From: Actinomycetes bacterium
GTDB taxonomy: Bacteria > Actinomycetota > Actinomycetes > Propionibacteriales > Nocardioidaceae
NCBI GenBank assembly: GCA_023415395.1
Contig: JAEZKN010000083.1
Span: 1-5,512, forward strand
Length of the DNA stretch: 5,512 nt
Reading direction: 5' to 3'
Part shown: piece by piece, positions 1-5,386 of the stretch
Layout of the letters: each line of letters starts with the position of its first letter
Position numbering within the stretch: the first letter of the stretch is position 1
The notes under the pieces: model-generated
The model's input: the letters and a program-made list of their open reading frames with translations, nothing else
What the model was told of the DNA's origin: nothing
Database searches by the model: none
Made by a program: the position numbers and the translations under genes

Positions 1-1170
1 CCGCTGCACGCCGAGGTCGGCGTGATCCCGCGCGTCCACGGCTCGGCGCTGTTCGAGCGCGGCGAGACCCAGATCCTGGGTGTCACCACGCTGGACATGC
101 TGAAAATGGAGCAGCAGCTCGACACGCTCTCCCCGGAGACGCACCGCCGCTACATGCACAAGTACGTCTTCCCGCCGTTCTCGACCGGCGAGACCGGCCG
201 CGTCGGCTCGCCGAAGCGCCGCGAGGTCGGCCACGGTGCGCTCGCGCGCCGTGCGCTCCTGCCGGTGCTGCCCACGCGCGAGGAGTTCCCCTACGCCATC
301 CGTCAGCTCTCCGAGGCCATGGGCTCCAACGGCTCGACCTCGATGGGCTCGGTCTGCGCCTCGACCCTGTCGCTCCTCCAGGCCGGTGTGCCGCTGAAGG
401 CGCCGGTCGCGGGCATCGCGATGGGTCTCGTCTCCGGTGAGATCGACGGCTCGACCCAGTACGTCGCGCTGACCGACATCCTCGGCGCCGAGGACGCGTT
501 CGGCGACATGGACTTCAAGGTCGCCGGCACCCGCCAGTTCGTCACCGCGCTCCAGCTCGACACCAAGCTCGACGGCATCCCCGCCGAGGTGCTCGCGCAG
601 GCGCTCCAGCAGGCGCGTGACGCCCGCATGACGATCCTCGACGTCATGGCCGAGGCCATCGACGAGCCCGAGGAGATGTCGATCCACGCCCCCCGGATCA
701 TCACGATCAACATCCCGGTGGACAAGATCGGCGAGGTCATCGGCCCCAAGGGCAAGATCATCAACCAGATCCAGGACGACACCGGTGCGTCGATCTCGAT
801 CGAGGACGACGGCACGATCTACATCGGTGCCACCAACGGCGAGGCCGCCCAGGCCGCGAAGGACGCGATCAACCAGATCGCCAACCCGACGCTGCCCGAG
901 GTCGGCGAGCGCTACCTCGGCACGGTCGTGAAGACGACCAACTTCGGTGCGTTCGTCTCGCTGATGCCGGGCAAGGACGGGCTGCTGCACATCAGCAAGC
1001 TCCGCTCGCTCGCCGGTGGCAAGCGCGTCGAGGCCGTCGAGGACGTCCTGGCCGTCGGCCAGAAGGCCCAGGTCCAGATCGCCGAGATCGACGACCGCGG
1101 CAAGCTGTCGCTGGTCCCGGTGGTCGAGGAGTCCGCCGAGGGCTCCGCCGAGGCGTCCGAGGAGGACTGA
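1..1170 (+). CDS. pnp: Polyribonucleotide nucleotidyltransferase (PNPase/GpsI), 3' part
   Basis: PNPase degrades RNA 3'-to-5' with phosphate, giving nucleoside diphosphates, and can add 3' tails; actinobacterial forms are also called guanosine pentaphosphate synthetase I. The frame is open from base 1, so the gene enters from outside the window. The 389 visible residues are roughly the C-terminal half of a protein usually about 740 long. In order: the second RNase PH core (1 to ~620), with the phosphate-binding SNGSTSMGSVC stretch (~328-360) and catalytic Asp at 493-495, Asp at 511-513 and Lys at 517-519 (matching E. coli D486, D492, K494); a KH domain (~690-850) with GPKG at 742-753; an S1 domain (~904-1125) with TNFGAFVSL; and an acidic tail. 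Stop TGA is at 1168-1170. The GTG at 22 is internal, not the start. Codon use is normal and the visible part is intact. Family assignment is secure. Confidence 0.97.
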   Translation, partial: PLHAEVGVIPRVHGSALFERGETQILGVTTLDMLKMEQQLDTLSPETHRRYMHKYVFPPFSTGETGRVGSPKRREVGHGALARRALLPVLPTREEFPYAIRQLSEAMGSNGSTSMGSVCASTLSLLQAGVPLKAPVAGIAMGLVSGEIDGSTQYVALTDILGAEDAFGDMDFKVAGTRQFVTALQLDTKLDGIPAEVLAQALQQARDARMTILDVMAEAIDEPEEMSIHAPRIITINIPVDKIGEVIGPKGKIINQIQDDTGASISIEDDGTIYIGATNGEAAQAAKDAINQIANPTLPEVGERYLGTVVKTTNFGAFVSLMPGKDGLLHISKLRSLAGGKRVEAVEDVLAVGQKAQVQIAEIDDRGKLSLVPVVEESAEGSAEASEED

Positions 1171-1209
1171 CCCTCCTTGGCACCACGAGGCACCACGGCG
1201 ACCGGCCAG

Positions 1210-1287
1210 CAGCCCGCTGGGCAGCGTCGTACGCCGCACCCGCGACGTCACCTGCCCGGCGGCGTCGGTGACGGTGTGCAGCGTGCG
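1210..1287 (-). pseudogene. Antisense fragment resembling the M16 peptidase N-terminus
   Basis: Read on the minus strand from 1287 down to 1210, this stretch encodes 26 residues running from RTLHT through AAGQV to VRRTTLPSGL. The plus-strand peptidase at 1356-1433 encodes the same segment; 21 of 26 residues agree, 12 codons are identical and 9 differ synonymously. The TTLPSGL part corresponds to the first beta strand of actinobacterial M16 peptidases such as M. tuberculosis PepR. After the final Leu the similarity ends and the frame runs on into antisense of the pnp 3' end. Upstream in this frame the first stop is at 1368-1366 (minus), with no ATG, GTG or TTG between it and the fragment. It is therefore a start-less, truncated relic, or a misassembled piece of a related gene, and not an expressible gene as it stands. 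Confidence 0.65.
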
Positions 1288-1302
1288 GGTGCTCCCCCGC
1301 CC

Positions 1303-1355
1303 GGAAACGGCCGAGCGCGCCCCCGCCGCCCGCGGCGGGCCGCTCGGCCGTTTCC
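1303..1355. terminator. Strong GC-rich hairpin in the pnp–pepR interval
   Basis: Bases 1303-1317 and 1341-1355 are perfect reverse complements (15 bp). Inside them, 1322-1329 and 1332-1339 are also complementary (8 bp on paper, fewer in practice because only two bases separate them). The resulting RNA stem would be very stable on either strand. It starts 132 bases after the pnp stop and has no U-tract, so calling it a terminator is an inference. It could equally be an RNA-processing or 3'-end protecting stem for pnp, or simply the axis of the inverted repeat. If it terminates, pepR would need its own promoter, which I do not see in the short stretch after it. Confidence 0.45.
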
Positions 1356-1460
1356 CGGACCCTGTTCACCGAGCGCGACGCCGACGGCCAGGTCACGGCG
1401 CGCGTCCGGCGTACCACCCTGCCCTCGGGGCTGCGCGTCATCAGCGAGCACCAGGCGGGG
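1356..1460 (+). other. Upstream in-frame part of pepR lacking a canonical start
   Basis: The frame of the M16 peptidase continues upstream of its first GTG (1461) to a stop at 1269-1271, with no ATG, GTG or TTG anywhere between. Bases 1356-1460 encode family-typical sequence running through VRRTTLPSGLRVISEH, closely resembling the PepR segment RRTTLPGGLRVVTE and forming the first beta strand of the domain. Real coding sequence therefore begins upstream of 1461. The only near-start codons are CTG at 1362 and GTT at 1350, the latter directly before a plausible S-R-T-L beginning; neither has a visible Shine-Dalgarno sequence. The native start has probably been lost to the rearrangement at the inverted repeat, to an indel in the GC-rich hairpin, or to a sequencing or assembly error. 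Confidence 0.7.
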
Positions 1461-2636
1461 GTGCGGTCCGCCGCCATCGGCGTGTGGGTCGGCGTCGGCT
1501 CGCGCGACGAGTCTCCGACGCTGCACGGCTGCTCGCACTTCCTCGAGCACCTGCTCTTCAAGGGCACGGGGGAGCGGTCCGCGCTGGACATCTCGATCGC
1601 GCTCGACGCGGTCGGCGGTGAGTTCAACGCGTTCACGGCCAAGGAGTACACCTGCTACCACGCGCGGGTCCTCGACGAGGACCTGCCGCTCGCGGTCGAC
1701 GTCCTCGGCGACATGATCACCGCCTCGACGCTGCACCCCGAGGACGTCGAGGCCGAGCGCGACGTCATCCTCGACGAGATCGCGATGCACGACGACGACC
1801 CGGACGACGTCGTGCACAACCTCTTCGCCCAGCAGGCCTGGGGCGACTCTCCGCTGGGCCGCCCGATCGCCGGCACCGACGCCTCGATCAAGGCGCTCAC
1901 CCGCGCGCAGATCAAGCGCTTCCACCGGCGCCACTACACGCCGGCGAACGTCGTCATCGCCGCCGCCGGCAACGTCGACCACGCCGCGCTGGTGCGCCAG
2001 GTGAAGCAGTCCTTCGGCCGCAACGACTGGCTGGCCGGCACCGCCGAGCCGGTCCGGCCGCGTCGCGGCGCGCGCAAGAAGGTCACACCCGGCGTCCTCA
2101 CCACCACCCGGCCCTTCGAGCAGGTCAACGTCGTCCTCGGCATGGAGGGCCTGGTCCGTGACGACCCGCGCCGCTTCGCCCTCGGCGTCCTCAACACCGC
2201 GCTGGGCGGTGGCACCTCCTCGCGGCTCTTCCAGGAGGTCCGCGAGCACCGCGGCCTGGCCTACTCGGTCTTCTCCTTCGCCTCCCACCACGCGGACTCC
2301 GGCCTGGTCGGGGTCTCCGTCGGCTGCCTCCCGTCGAAGCTCGACGAGGTGCTCGCGGTGGTCCGCGAGGAGCTCGCCAAGGTCGCCGCCGACGGCATCA
2401 CCGCCGACGAGCTCGCCCGGGGCAAGGGCCAGCTGCGCGGTGGCCTGGTCCTCGGCCTCGAGGACTCCGCCTCGCGCATGTCGCGCCTCGGCAAGGCCGA
2501 GCTGGTCCACGACGAGCTGCTCAGCATCGACGAGGTCATGGCGCGCATCGACGCGGTCACCCTCGAGGACGTCCGCGCCGTCGCCGCCCAGGTGTTCACC
2601 AAGCCCGAGATCCTCGCGGTGGTGGGCCCGAGCTGA
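1461..2636 (+). CDS. pepR: M16 family zinc metallopeptidase (PepR-like, processing-peptidase type)
   Basis: This is an M16B peptidase of the mitochondrial processing peptidase/PepR group, expected to cleave peptides or proteins in the cytoplasm; the substrate is unknown. From the GTG at 1461 there are 391 residues. The inverted zinc motif HFLEH is at residues 26-30 (nt 1536-1550), and the third zinc ligand is Glu106 (nt 1776-1778) in AERDVILDE, 76 residues after the second His. The C-terminal half contains GGGTSSRLFQEVRE followed by RGLAYSV (residues ~250-268), the conserved Arg/Tyr substrate-binding element. Relatives are about 430-440 residues, and homology extends upstream to at least nt 1356, so this start is only the longest canonical ORF and would drop the first beta strand. 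Adjacency to pnp matches gpsI–pepR in M. tuberculosis. The family is certain; the true start, and hence whether the gene is intact, is uncertain. Confidence 0.93.
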   Translation: MRSAAIGVWVGVGSRDESPTLHGCSHFLEHLLFKGTGERSALDISIALDAVGGEFNAFTAKEYTCYHARVLDEDLPLAVDVLGDMITASTLHPEDVEAERDVILDEIAMHDDDPDDVVHNLFAQQAWGDSPLGRPIAGTDASIKALTRAQIKRFHRRHYTPANVVIAAAGNVDHAALVRQVKQSFGRNDWLAGTAEPVRPRRGARKKVTPGVLTTTRPFEQVNVVLGMEGLVRDDPRRFALGVLNTALGGGTSSRLFQEVREHRGLAYSVFSFASHHADSGLVGVSVGCLPSKLDEVLAVVREELAKVAADGITADELARGKGQLRGGLVLGLEDSASRMSRLGKAELVHDELLSIDEVMARIDAVTLEDVRAVAAQVFTKPEILAVVGPS

Positions 2637-2640
2637 CCTC

Positions 2641-2666
2641 GGACCGGTCCCCGCAAGGTCCGGTCC
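2641..2666 (+). terminator. Hairpin just after pepR, probable terminator
   Basis: Bases 2641-2647 (GGACCGG) pair with 2660-2666 (CCGGTCC). After a T·T mismatch, 2649-2650 pair with 2657-2658, closing a six-base CCGCAA loop. It begins four bases after the pepR stop codon and lies well before the next gene. There is no T-tract, which is common for hairpin terminators in high-GC actinobacteria. It would separate pepR from the secreted-protein gene. Confidence 0.6.
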
Positions 2667-2744
2667 ACCCCGCATGCAACCGTCCTCGCTCCTCGTGCGT
2701 ATCACTCGCGACGAACCCCTTCACACGAGAGAACGAGAACCTCC

Positions 2745-3296
2745 ATGCGTACCCCCATCGCCGCCGCATCCCTGGCGGCCGCCCTCCTCCCGATCGCGCT
2801 CGCCGGACCGGCGAACGCCGAGCGGTACGGCATCGACGACCCTGAGGACACCTTCCACGGCTCCGACGTGATCTCGCTGTCGGTGCGCAACGCGGGCGAC
2901 AGCATCGACATCACCACCCAGCACGTCGGCCTGCGCCGCGACCCGCGCACCGGCTCGGCCGGCCTGGTCTACCTCGACACCGACCGTCGCGACCGCGGCC
3001 CGGAGTACGTCTTCGTCGCCGGCTTCTACGCCGGGACCGACTACACCCTGAGGAAGACCGAGGGCTTCGGCCGCCAGCAGTGGGGCGCCCCGCTCCGCCA
3101 CGCCGACTACCTGATGAAGGTCGACTACCGGAAGGAGACGGTGCGCTTCCGCATCCACCGTCCCGGCGTCGGCAACCCGGACGAGGTCCGTGTCGCCGTC
3201 CGCGTCTCCGGCACCCGCACCGACGGGACCTCGCACGGTCTGGTCGACTGGGTGGGCAAGAAGAACGGCTTCACCCCGTGGCTCGACCACAACTGA
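2745..3296 (+). CDS. Secreted protein of unknown function, actinobacterial beta-rich type
   Basis: The product has 183 residues. Residues 1-25 form a Sec-type signal peptide: Arg at position 2, an Ala/Leu-rich core, and an ANA cleavage site before Glu26. The mature part of about 158 residues has no Cys or transmembrane segment. Its alternating hydrophobic pattern suggests a beta-sandwich, with stretches such as VISLSVRN, SIDITTQHV, GLVYLDTD, GPEYVFVAG and VRVAVRVSG. It begins with an acidic DDPED element and ends with a basic WVGKKNG patch. I recall similar uncharacterised exported proteins in Nocardioides-like genomes (D-rich start, YxDTD, GPEY, late VRVSVR strand), but assign no function. 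The ATG at 2745 follows a weak purine-rich stretch (2726-2739). It lies behind the pepR hairpin and converges on the minus-strand pair, so it is probably monocistronic. Confidence 0.85.
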   Translation: MRTPIAAASLAAALLPIALAGPANAERYGIDDPEDTFHGSDVISLSVRNAGDSIDITTQHVGLRRDPRTGSAGLVYLDTDRRDRGPEYVFVAGFYAGTDYTLRKTEGFGRQQWGAPLRHADYLMKVDYRKETVRFRIHRPGVGNPDEVRVAVRVSGTRTDGTSHGLVDWVGKKNGFTPWLDHN

Positions 3297-3310
3297 GGTG
3301 CGACCACCGC

Positions 3311-3352
3311 GCCGGGTGGCGCCGCGTCATCGACTGACGCGCCCCACCCGGC
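3311..3352. terminator. Bidirectional hairpin between convergent genes
   Basis: Bases 3311-3319 pair with 3344-3352 (9 bp, GCCGGGTGG/CCACCCGGC). Inside, GCGTCA at 3324-3329 pairs with TGACGC at 3335-3340 around a five-base loop, with a small asymmetric internal bulge between the two stems. It lies 14 bases after the stop of the plus-strand secreted-protein gene. It also contains the stop codon of the minus-strand propeller gene (3327-3329), so it probably ends transcripts from both sides. No clear T-tract is present on either side. Confidence 0.65.
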
Positions 3353-4436
3353 CGCCGCCGCCCGCTCCCCAGCAGGAGCCGTCCGGCGTGCAGTCGAGCG
3401 CGTGGTAGCCGGTCGTGCCGACCTGCCGCCAGCTGCGTCCACCGTCGAGGCTGACGCTCGTGCCCTGCACCTCGCCGGACTCGCCGGTCACGACCAGCCA
3501 GTCCCGGCGCCCGGGCAGGTAGGCGACGTCTTCCCCGAGGTGCGCGAGGTCGCCCGCGCTCGTCCAACGCTGGCCGTCGCGGGTCGTCGCGACGGCGTCG
3601 GTGCCGTCGGCCGGCTCCTCGAAGTCGCCACCGACGGCGATGCCATGCTCCGGCGTACGGAAGGCCAGGGCGAAGACGCCCGCCGCGTCGCCGGCCGGGA
3701 TCGTCGAGTCCGTCGCGGTCCAGGTCAGCCCGAAGTCGTCGGAGCGGAAGACGCGGGCCGCGCTGCCGCCGGAGCCGAAGTAGGCCGAGCGGCCCGCCGT
3801 CACCAGGCAGTCGCCGCTCGCCGCGAAGCCGAACTCCGTCGGTGCCTCCGGCATCCCGTCGTCGGGGAGCACGGTCCACGACCGGCCGCCGTCCGTGGTC
3901 GCGAGGATGCGGAACCGGCCGTCGACCGGGTCGCTCATCACCAGCCCGCGCCGACCCCCGGGATAGAACGCCATGCAGTCGTAGAACGCGGCCGGGTCGT
4001 CGTTGACGAACGTCGCGTCCCACGTGCGGCCGCCGTCGGTCGTGCGGTAGATCCGTGACGCGTCGCCCGGACCGATGGCCAGCACGTGGGCCGTGCGCTT
4101 GCCGGTGACCTCGACGTCACGGAAGAGCAGGCCCTCGGTGTCCTCGGGGCTGACGTCGGCCCAGGTGCGGCCGCCGTCGCCCGTGCGGAACACCTTCCCC
4201 GGGCCGCCCTCGGTCGCGCTGCCGCCCGCCACCCACGCCGTACGCCGGTCGACGGCGTCGAGCCCGCGGAAGCTCTGGTCGGTGTCGACCACGGACTCGT
4301 GCCACGTGAGCCGGGGGCCGTGGTGACCCGGCGGTCCGTGGTGGCCGCCGGGTCCGTGGCCGGCCTGGGCGGGGTACGGGGCGAAGGCGCTCGCTGCGAG
4401 CGCGGTGGAGAGGGCGAGGATCCCGAGACGTGTCAT
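3327..4436 (-). CDS. Secreted Asp-box (BNR) beta-propeller protein
   Basis: A 369-residue exported protein. Residues 1-25 are a signal peptide (Arg3, hydrophobic Leu/Ala core, AQA cleavage site). A His/Gly/Pro linker at 26-42 contains five His. The rest is a beta-propeller with six Asp-box motifs of form xDGGxTW: D87-W92, D134-W139, D182-W187, a variant at D234-W239 (DFGLTW), a degenerate D287-W291, and D331-W336. They recur every 44-53 residues, one per blade, and a Gly-rich C-terminal strand could close the ring. Such folds occur in sialidases, YCF48-like photosystem assembly factors and many uncharacterised secreted actinobacterial proteins. No sialidase Arg triad or FRIP motif is evident, so an enzymatic role is not supported. 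I chose the ATG at 4436 because AGGAGGG lies 7 bases upstream and the signal peptide then starts correctly; longer starts at 4475 or 4460 add unlikely residues. It follows the deacetylase gene by 55 bases. Confidence 0.88.
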   Translation of the reverse strand: MTRLGILALSTALAASAFAPYPAQAGHGPGGHHGPPGHHGPRLTWHESVVDTDQSFRGLDAVDRRTAWVAGGSATEGGPGKVFRTGDGGRTWADVSPEDTEGLLFRDVEVTGKRTAHVLAIGPGDASRIYRTTDGGRTWDATFVNDDPAAFYDCMAFYPGGRRGLVMSDPVDGRFRILATTDGGRSWTVLPDDGMPEAPTEFGFAASGDCLVTAGRSAYFGSGGSAARVFRSDDFGLTWTATDSTIPAGDAAGVFALAFRTPEHGIAVGGDFEEPADGTDAVATTRDGQRWTSAGDLAHLGEDVAYLPGRRDWLVVTGESGEVQGTSVSLDGGRSWRQVGTTGYHALDCTPDGSCWGAGGGGRVGRVSR

Positions 4437-4443
4437 CCCAGCA

Positions 4444-4450
4444 CCCTCCT
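4444..4450 (-). promoter_or_regulatory. Ribosome binding site of the propeller gene
   Basis: On the minus strand this reads AGGAGGG, a near-perfect Shine-Dalgarno sequence, 7 bases before the ATG at 4436-4434. It decides the start over the upstream in-frame GTG at 4475 and ATG at 4460. It is the strongest ribosome binding site in the window. Confidence 0.85.
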
Positions 4451-4491
4451 GCCTCGTCATGGTCGCTGTCCACACCCTGCACCAGGTTGCG

Positions 4492-5280
4492 TCAGGTCGG
4501 GCCGTCTCCGGCGAGGCGCATGGCCTCGAGCGCGATCGGTGGCGGCGCGTCGAAGTCGAACGCCCGGAACAGCACGGCGTGGTCGACGCCCATCCGCCGT
4601 CCCTGCACGGCCGTGATCCCGGTCAGCATCGGCCGGGGCGGGGGATGGCCGGGGATCCCGGCGAGGTACTGGCCGTGTGCCTCGAGCGACGCGATGCCGC
4701 GCTCGAGCGGCTCGCCCGTCACGTCCACGCCGTGCGTCGGCGCCGGGTCACCGCCGACGAGCAGCCACCGCGTCGACCAGGGCTCGAGGCCCTCGTCGAG
4801 CAGCTCTGGGAAGACCCAGCGGTTGCCGGCGTCCCGCAGCGCGTCGACCGCGGCGAGCCCGGCCACCCGGTGGTCGGCCTGGTTCAGCCCCGCGACGAAC
4901 TCGACCTGCCACGTGCCCACCAGCAGCGCGGTCGGGCGGAACCTCCGGATCGTCCGCGCGATGTCGCGCCGCATCTCCAAGGAGTAGACGAGCACCCCGT
5001 CCGGGTGGTCGAGGAAGTCGACCTGCCCCACGCCGACCTCGGCCGACGCCGCCACCTGCTCGCGCGTCCGCAGCTGCGCCGTACGGGCGGGCGGGCTGGC
5101 GTCCATCCCGGCCTCGCCGCGCGTCAGCAGCAGGTAGGCCACCTCGATGCCGCGGCTCGTCCAGGCCGCGACCGCCGAGCCCGTCCCGTACTCGACGTCG
5201 TCCGGGTGCGCCACCACGCACAGGACCCGCTCGAGCTCGTGGTCGGGGAGGGCAGGGAGGAGGTCGTCGGCAGCCATCAT
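4492..5280 (-). CDS. PIG-L/LmbE family zinc-dependent deacetylase
   Basis: A 262-residue cytoplasmic protein (no signal peptide) of the PIG-L family, whose members remove acetyl or similar groups from N-acetylglucosamine-type substrates (e.g. MshB and Mca in mycothiol metabolism). The hallmark AHPDD is at residues 24-28, giving zinc ligands His25 and Asp28 and catalytic base Asp27; the third ligand is probably His137 in NQADHRVAG. LLTRGEAG (51-58), FLDHPDG (89-95) and AHGQYLAG (201-208) also fit the family. Length is typical. Similarity to generic Nocardioidaceae PIG-L proteins (DLLPALP start, GNRWVFPEL, EGLEPW) seems greater than to MshB, so I do not assign a mycothiol role; the substrate is unknown. 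Two adjacent ATGs (5280 and 5277) are possible; the second would suit a leaderless message. The propeller gene follows at 55 bp and may be co-transcribed. Confidence 0.9.
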   Translation of the reverse strand: MMAADDLLPALPDHELERVLCVVAHPDDVEYGTGSAVAAWTSRGIEVAYLLLTRGEAGMDASPPARTAQLRTREQVAASAEVGVGQVDFLDHPDGVLVYSLEMRRDIARTIRRFRPTALLVGTWQVEFVAGLNQADHRVAGLAAVDALRDAGNRWVFPELLDEGLEPWSTRWLLVGGDPAPTHGVDVTGEPLERGIASLEAHGQYLAGIPGHPPPRPMLTGITAVQGRRMGVDHAVLFRAFDFDAPPPIALEAMRLAGDGPT

Positions 5281-5283
5281 CGG

Positions 5284-5289
5284 AGGCTA
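5284..5289 (-). promoter_or_regulatory. Possible -10 element for the PIG-L gene
   Basis: On the minus strand this reads TAGCCT (TANNNT form). Transcription starting 7 bases beyond it would begin at the second ATG (5277), giving a leaderless message, which is common in actinobacteria. The only other translation signal is a GGGAG about 14 bases upstream of the first ATG, which is too far to be ideal. No convincing -35 is seen, so this is tentative. Confidence 0.3.
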
Positions 5290-5342
5290 GGCCGCTCCCT
5301 GCTGGCCCCGGCAGGCCCGCATCGGGTGATTTCCACACCCCG

Positions 5343-5371
5343 TTGCGAGGGGCCGTCGCCCGGCGTAGAAT
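5343..5371 (+). promoter_or_regulatory. Sigma-70-type promoter of the DUF222-like gene
   Basis: A -35-like TTGCGA (5343-5348) and a -10-like TAGAAT (5366-5371, five of six matches to TATAAT) are separated by exactly 17 bases. Initiation 7-8 bases after the -10 falls on or next to the A of the ATG at 5379. This predicts a leaderless transcript, in keeping with the absence of any Shine-Dalgarno sequence. Confidence 0.65.
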
Positions 5372-5386
5372 CGAACACATGTTCGA
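5371..5386. promoter_or_regulatory. LexA binding site (SOS box)
   Basis: The sequence TCGAAC-ACAT-GTTCGA is a perfect palindrome with four central bases and matches the actinobacterial/mycobacterial SOS box TCGAAC-N4-GTTCGA. It begins on the last base of the -10 element and covers the predicted transcription start and the ATG (5379-5381), so bound LexA should block RNA polymerase directly. Its first base lies 90 bases from the divergent PIG-L gene, so control of that gene is less likely. Confidence 0.85.

Larger units (their letters stand above)
1210..1433. repeat. Imperfect inverted repeat with coding-like arms upstream of pepR
   Basis: The left arm (1210-1317) is the diverged reverse complement of the right arm (1341-1433), around a 23-base centre (1318-1340). 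The innermost 15 bp (1303-1317 against 1341-1355) are perfect. Next, the left arm carries 15 extra bases (1288-1302), an in-frame five-codon insertion. The outer 78 bp (1210-1287 against 1356-1433) align without gaps with 59 identities (76%). Similarity stops abruptly after the shared Leu codon at both outer ends. Ten of the 19 differences fall at codon third positions of the peptidase frame, most of them C against G, which would break base pairing. The arms therefore look diverged as protein-coding sequence rather than maintained as an RNA stem. Origin is unresolved: inverted duplication with recombination, invertible 5' end, or assembly chimera. Confidence 0.85.

Noticed and set aside
1016..1716. 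Two long overlapping plus-strand frames (1016-1621 and 1177-1716) across the pnp–pepR interval
   Set aside because: Arg/Pro/Ser/Ala-rich shadow translations of high-GC DNA; they run through known coding sequence in the wrong frame and resemble no family.
1248..2705. A 485-codon open frame on the minus strand opposite pepR
   Set aside because: It is antisense to a clearly homologous M16 peptidase, with composition typical of an antisense GC-rich shadow; it owes its length to scarce stop codons.
2674..2744. ATG at 2674 as a small leader ORF before the secreted-protein gene
   Set aside because: It has no ribosome binding site and runs in another frame through the signal-peptide coding region.
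3402..4058. Plus-strand open frame opposite the propeller gene
   Set aside because: Shadow of the Asp-box gene, whose repeats, signal peptide and ribosome binding site are all on the minus strand.
4437..4491. Terminator in the gap between the PIG-L and propeller genes
   Set aside because: Only a 4-bp CCTG/CAGG stem with a 3-base loop is found, too weak to call.
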